NCBI GenBank assembly: GCA_043730365.1 | Contig: JAYTKJ010000895.1 | Span: 1-14,184 of the forward strand | Direction: 5' to 3' | From: VFZP01 sp043730365 | Lineage (GTDB): Bacteria > Acidobacteriota > Terriglobia > Bryobacterales > Bryobacteraceae | Length of the DNA: 14,184 nt | Shown: piece after piece, positions 11,238 through 14,184 of the stretch | Layout of the letters: each line of letters starts with the position of its first letter | Numbering within the stretch: the stretch's first letter is position 1 | Program-made: the position numbers and the translations under genes | The notes under the pieces: model-generated | The model's database searches: none | The model's input: only the letters and a program-made list of their open reading frames with translations | Told to the model about the DNA's origin: nothing

Positions 11238-12743
11238 CTACGCAGTTTCCCGGTACTCGCCGAAGACTCGGCGCAAGCGGTCACTCATCTCGCCCACCGT
11301 CGAGTGCGCCTCGGCAGCGGCTAGAATCGCGGGCATCAGGTTGTCCGAACCTCGCGCGGCGGCCTCCAACGTGTCGAGCGACTGCTCCGCGCGCCCGGCG
11401 TCGCGAGTGGCTCGAAGTTCACGCAGGCGGTTCACTTGCGCTGCCTCCAAAGCGGGGTCAATCGAGAACGTGGGGATCGGGGCGGCCTCCGTCGCGTTGA
11501 CGAAGCGGTTCACGCCGACGACGATCTGACGGCCTGATTCGACACGGCGCTGATACTCGTAGGCTGCGTTTTCGATTTCGCGCTGTGGGTAGGCGTTCTC
11601 GATGGCTGGCAGCATGCCGCCCATGCCGTCAATCGCTTTCAGATAGGCCAGCGCTTCGGCTTCGAGGCGATCGGTCTCGCGCTCAATGTGCTCACTGCCG
11701 CCGAGCGGGTCAGCCACCGAGGTCACGCCCGTCTCATAGCCGATGATCTGCTGCGTGCGCAACGCGAGGCCAGCCGATTCCTCGGTGGGAAGTCCGAGCG
11801 CCTCATCGCGCGAATTGGTATGCAACGATTGCGTGCCGCCCAGCACCGCCGCCAGTGCCTGAATGGCCACGCGCACCAGGTTGTTGTCCGGCTGCTGCGC
11901 GGTGAGCGAGGCGCCGGAGGTCTGCGTGTGGAAGCGCAGCAACCAGGACTTGGGGTTGCGCGCGCCGAGGCGTTCACGCATCAACGTGGCGTACAGCCGG
12001 CGGGCGGCGCGAAACTTGGCGATCTCTTCAAGGAACGTCGACGAAGCGTTGAAGAAGAACGACAGCCGCGGCGCAAAATCATCCACGGCCAGTCCGGCGG
12101 CCAGCGCCGCTTCGATGTAGGCGATGGCGTTGCCGAGCGTGAAAGCAAGTTCCTGCGCGGCGGTGGAACCGGCCTCGCGGATGTGATAACCGGAGATCGA
12201 AATGCTGTTCCATTGCGGCAACTCGCGGGCGGTCCACGCAAACACGTCCGTGATGATGCGCATAGCCGGGCGCGGCGGATAGATGTAAGTGCCTCGGGCG
12301 ATGTACTCCTTCAGGATGTCGTTCTGAATGGTGCCGGAGATCTTGCTGGTGTCGGCGCCCTGCCGGCGCGCAACGAGAACGTAGAAGGCGAGTAAGATCG
12401 CAGCCGTGGAATTGATGGTCATCGACGTCGTGACGTCTTCGAGCCGAATGCCTTGAAACAAACGCTCCATGTCGGCCACCGAGCAGATGGCCACGCCCAC
12501 ACGCCCCACTTCGCCGCGGGCCAGCGCATGGTCTGAATCCATGCCCATCTGCGTGGGGAGATCGAACGCTACCGAGAGGCCGGTGATTCCCTGCGAGAGT
12601 AAGTATCGATAGCGGGCGTTACTTTCCTCGGCGGTGCCGAAGCCGGCGTACTGGCGCATGGTCCAGAGGCGGCTCCGATACATGTCCGGATAGATGCCGC
12701 GCGTGAAAGGGAACTCGCCCGGACGCTCGTCGGCCGCGCTCAT
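11238..12743 (-). CDS. Methylmalonyl-CoA mutase, catalytic chain without B12 domain
   Basis: This 501-residue protein is the TIM-barrel chain of an adenosylcobalamin mutase that interconverts methylmalonyl-CoA and succinyl-CoA. Compared with the Propionibacterium enzyme, residues equivalent to Tyr75, Arg82, Tyr89, Arg207 and His244 appear as Tyr18, Arg25, Tyr32, Arg150 and His187, with identical spacing between the last three. Tyr32 and Arg150 distinguish methylmalonyl-CoA mutase from isobutyryl-CoA mutase, which has Phe and Gln there. Other landmarks are GLSVAFDLPTQMG, GTIQNDILKEYIARGTYIYP and HTQTSGASLTAQQPDNN. The chain stops after the barrel and linker, so the B12-binding domain must be a separate gene, as in heterodimeric mutases; it is not in this window. 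The frame is open to 12791, but ATG 12743, four bases after the upstream stop, fits the family start (PGEFPFTRGIYP). The N-terminal extension usual before PGEFPF is nearly absent. Confidence 0.88.
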   Translation of the reverse strand: MSAADERPGEFPFTRGIYPDMYRSRLWTMRQYAGFGTAEESNARYRYLLSQGITGLSVAFDLPTQMGMDSDHALARGEVGRVGVAICSVADMERLFQGIRLEDVTTSMTINSTAAILLAFYVLVARRQGADTSKISGTIQNDILKEYIARGTYIYPPRPAMRIITDVFAWTARELPQWNSISISGYHIREAGSTAAQELAFTLGNAIAYIEAALAAGLAVDDFAPRLSFFFNASSTFLEEIAKFRAARRLYATLMRERLGARNPKSWLLRFHTQTSGASLTAQQPDNNLVRVAIQALAAVLGGTQSLHTNSRDEALGLPTEESAGLALRTQQIIGYETGVTSVADPLGGSEHIERETDRLEAEALAYLKAIDGMGGMLPAIENAYPQREIENAAYEYQRRVESGRQIVVGVNRFVNATEAAPIPTFSIDPALEAAQVNRLRELRATRDAGRAEQSLDTLEAAARGSDNLMPAILAAAEAHSTVGEMSDRLRRVFGEYRETA

Positions 12744-12747
12744 AGGA

Positions 12748-13011
12748 TCAGGTTTTGCCGATCTTGCGCGCGCGGAAGAACGAGTAGACACCGTAGCCGC
12801 CCATTACCAGCGCGAACGTGCCGGTGAGGAAGATGCGTCCGAGCACCTCAAGCTCACCATTGAAATCGCGCACGGCGCGATAGGTGGCGGGGACGGCGAT
12901 GACAGCCATTACGAAAAAGAAGAAGGCGATGATCTCGTTCCATAGCACCCGCAAGGGCTTCATGATGCCAGGCAGCACGGTGGCGAGGAAGGTGCGGATA
13001 AGGCCCATCAT
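12748..13011 (-). CDS. Small two-span membrane protein, unknown function
   Basis: This 87-residue protein has two hydrophobic segments, about 23-43 (LWNEIIAFFFFVMAVIAVPA) and 57-79, separated by a polar, slightly acidic hairpin (RAVRDFNGELEVLG). It ends in a basic tail (RARKIGKT), so both termini are probably cytoplasmic. No named family is recognised. The start is one of two adjacent ATGs (13011 or 13008), with AGGA eight bases before the first. It lies 36 bases downstream of the SUMF1-like gene and four bases before the mutase ATG, so the three are probably one transcript. Its role in that unit is unknown. Confidence 0.7.
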   Translation of the reverse strand: MMGLIRTFLATVLPGIMKPLRVLWNEIIAFFFFVMAVIAVPATYRAVRDFNGELEVLGRIFLTGTFALVMGGYGVYSFFRARKIGKT

Positions 13012-13047
13012 GGAGATATCCTGACCATTATCTCAGCAACCGGGGAT

Positions 13048-13794
13048 TCATTTGGCGCAGCGGAAGCCGAGATTGGGCGTTTTTTGGTTCCGGCGCACCC
13101 AGTTGCGAAAGAAGACCGTGCAGCGGGGCGCCGAGTCTGACCATGCACCACCGCGGATCACCTTGTAGACTCCTTGCGCGGGGCCGCGTGGATTGACAGG
13201 CTCGCTGTGGGCGTAATGGTCGCGCTCAAACCAATCGGCGGTCCACTCGCTGACGCCGCCTGCCATATCGAATAGGCCGAAGCCGTTGGGCGGGAACTGC
13301 CCGACACGGCCCGGCCCGGTCTCCACGCCGAAGAGCGCTTGCTTCTCGTCCAGCTTGTCGCCGTCGGGGAAACTCAACCCCTCTTTGCCGCCGCGCGCGG
13401 CGCGCTCCCATTCAGCTTCGGTGGGGAGACGCTTGCCAGCCCAGGCGCAGTATGAGTTGGCGTCATCCCAGTTGACGTTGTAAATGGGGAAGTCCGGCGG
13501 GATGGGCTGCGGATCCTGCCAGTGATACGGAGGCTTGCGCGAAGTGGCGCGGACAAAAGCGGCGTACTGTTGGTTGGTGACCTCGGTCTTGTCGAGCCAG
13601 TAGGCATCGAGCTTGACCTGGTGCGCGGGCCGGTCATCCAATAAAACGACAGGACGCATTTTTGTTTTATCGTCGCCCGTCAGTTTCGTGCGGCCCATGG
13701 TGAACTCGCCGGCCGGAATGCGGGCCATGCCGGGCGGAGCCGGCGGATCCTGCGCGGCGAGGAGCAACGGAACCAGGAGCAGGGCGAAGCGCAT
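13048..13794 (-). CDS. Secreted SUMF1/FGE-fold protein, probably not a sulfatase activator
   Basis: This 248-residue protein begins with a signal peptide (RFALLLVPLLLAA, then a proline-rich segment). The formylglycine-generating-enzyme-like fold follows: MARIPAGEFTMG (23-34), the landmark DKTEVTNQQYAAFV (68-81), NVNWDDANSYCAWAGKRLPT, EAEWERAARGG, GLFDMAGGVSEWTADW, and VIRGGAWSDSAPRC (212-225) with the end NLGFRCAK. True FGE uses two active-site cysteines in GGSYMCxxxxC. Here the first is Asp220 and only the second (Cys225) remains, so canonical sulfatase activation is unlikely. Many SUMF1-fold proteins have other binding roles. The start ATG (13794-13792) shares one base with the TGA of the upstream DUF1501 gene. 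Residues 29-57 are encoded by the segment that reappears inverted at the window end. Confidence 0.88.
   Translation of the reverse strand: MRFALLLVPLLLAAQDPPAPPGMARIPAGEFTMGRTKLTGDDKTKMRPVVLLDDRPAHQVKLDAYWLDKTEVTNQQYAAFVRATSRKPPYHWQDPQPIPPDFPIYNVNWDDANSYCAWAGKRLPTEAEWERAARGGKEGLSFPDGDKLDEKQALFGVETGPGRVGQFPPNGFGLFDMAGGVSEWTADWFERDHYAHSEPVNPRGPAQGVYKVIRGGAWSDSAPRCTVFFRNWVRRNQKTPNLGFRCAK
13626..13714 (+). repeat. Inverted repeat arm A (89 bp, inside SUMF1-like gene)
   Basis: These 89 bases are the exact reverse complement of 14096-14184. Pairing is base for base (13626 with 14184, 13714 with 14096), and identity ends at 13715/14095. Arm A is the native copy: it lies in the middle of the SUMF1-like coding frame and continues it on both sides. 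Confidence 0.95.
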
Positions 13795-14099
13795 CAGGCG
13801 AACAGATCCGCAATCTCATCATCAATGGCGAACTCGGTGGCGCCGAGGATATCGACATAGCGATAGGCGCGCTTGGACGGCGTGTTGATGATCTCTTTGC
13901 GCCAGTCGATCCCCAGCGCCGAGTAAATAGTGGCGTAGAGATTCTCGGTCTTCGGTTGGTGCTTTTTGTACTTCCAACCGGTCTCGATAACCTTGGCGCC
14001 ATCGGCGTCGGTTCGCCCCAGAATGCGCCCGCCCTGCACGCCGGCGCCGGCGTAGAGCGACAAGTAGCACTGGTTGTAGTGATGACGCCCGGCGAGGCC
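13794..14099 (-). CDS. DUF1501 protein, C-terminal part only
   Basis: The minus strand from about 14099 to TGA (13796-13794) encodes roughly 100 residues matching the C-terminus of DUF1501 proteins: GLAGRHHYNQCY, SLYAGAGVQGGRILGRTDAD, a tether, NLYATIYSALGIDWRKEI and the end DEIADLFA. DUF1501 proteins are exported, alkaline-phosphatase-fold-like, common in Acidobacteriota and Planctomycetota, and often paired with cytochrome-type DUF1549/DUF1553 proteins; their function is not established. The N-terminal three quarters are missing. Upstream of about 14096 the sequence switches to an inverted copy of the neighbouring SUMF1-like gene, so the frame there (open to a TAA at 14168-14166) is not DUF1501. 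The methionine-type starts inside this segment (such as TTG 14063) are internal codons, not starts. Confidence 0.8.
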   Translation of the reverse strand, partial: GLAGRHHYNQCYLSLYAGAGVQGGRILGRTDADGAKVIETGWKYKKHQPKTENLYATIYSALGIDWRKEIINTPSKRAYRYVDILGATEFAIDDEIADLFA

Positions 14100-14184
14100 G
14101 GCGAGTTCACCATGGGCCGCACGAAACTGACGGGCGACGATAAAACAAAAATGCGTCCTGTCGTTTTATTGGATGACCGGCCCG
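14096..14184 (-). repeat. Inverted repeat arm B at the window end (likely fold-back artefact)
   Basis: This is an exact inverted copy of 13626-13714 reaching the last base of the window. On the plus strand it reads as SUMF1-like codons (GRTKLTGDDKTKMRPVVLLD and onward) fused to antisense DUF1501 sequence. The junction lies in a GGCC-rich stretch. A partial inverted gene copy ending at the edge is best explained by a chimeric or hairpin read during sequencing or assembly. Confidence 0.9.

Noticed and set aside
11688..12395. Plus-strand 235-residue ORF
   Set aside because: Antisense shadow of the mutase gene, Arg/Gly/Gln-rich with no motif.
14100..14165. Upstream extension of the DUF1501 reading frame
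   Set aside because: The frame is open, but this DNA is the inverted copy of the SUMF1-like gene, and its translation does not resemble DUF1501.
14139..14168. Short stem (ATAAAAC / GTTTTAT) as a terminator
   Set aside because: The same sequence lies inside the SUMF1-like coding region at 13642-13671; the seven-base A/T stem is coincidental and at a suspect assembly edge.

Overview
The window reads as a high-GC chromosomal segment of a soil-type bacterium, most likely an Acidobacteriota member of the Solibacter/Bryobacter kind. This is an inference from gene content: a fused rhizobial-type TrpE-TrpG, a hopanoid-type HpnE, a DUF1501 protein followed by a secreted SUMF1-like protein, and a two-gene type methylmalonyl-CoA mutase large chain. 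No rRNA, tRNA, CRISPR array, insertion sequence or integrase was seen.

Layout. (1) 1-549, minus: the 5' part of a nucleotidyltransferase-fold gene that runs off the left edge, divergent from (2) a plus-strand run at 600-4552: fused anthranilate synthase, a Cys/His-rich membrane protein one base after it, a 37-residue single-span microprotein, and HpnE. (3) 4574-7580, plus: three overlapping genes, namely a SplB-like radical SAM protein, an antiquitin-type (ALDH7) aldehyde dehydrogenase and an unrecognised 253-residue protein. (4) 7567-9433, minus: a three-gene phage-type terminase cassette (zinc-finger TerS-like protein, TerL ATPase, TerL nuclease). The two TerL halves are separate ORFs in the same frame with two TAA codons between them. 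No portal, capsid or integrase gene is present. (5) 9650-11235, plus: short accessory genes, namely a VOC-fold protein, an ASCH-domain protein, a doubtful 44-residue ORF and a HigB/HigA toxin-antitoxin pair. (6) 11238-14099, minus: a tight gene run with the end of a DUF1501 gene, a secreted SUMF1/FGE-like protein, a small two-span membrane protein and the catalytic chain of methylmalonyl-CoA mutase without its B12 domain.

How the genes fit together. Region 2 joins tryptophan synthesis with an envelope lipid step and two small membrane proteins. Region 3 looks translationally coupled through ATGA-type overlaps. Regions 4 and 5 lie between metabolic genes and look like an accessory island. Both convergent borders (7567-7580 and 11235-11238) are so tight that no intergenic terminator fits.

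Two observations matter most. The lone split terminase cassette is intact in its catalytic motifs although the rest of a phage is absent. The right edge is suspect: the last 89 bases are an exact inverted copy of 13626-13714, which most simply is an assembly or library fold-back and means the DUF1501 gene should not be read past about 14096.
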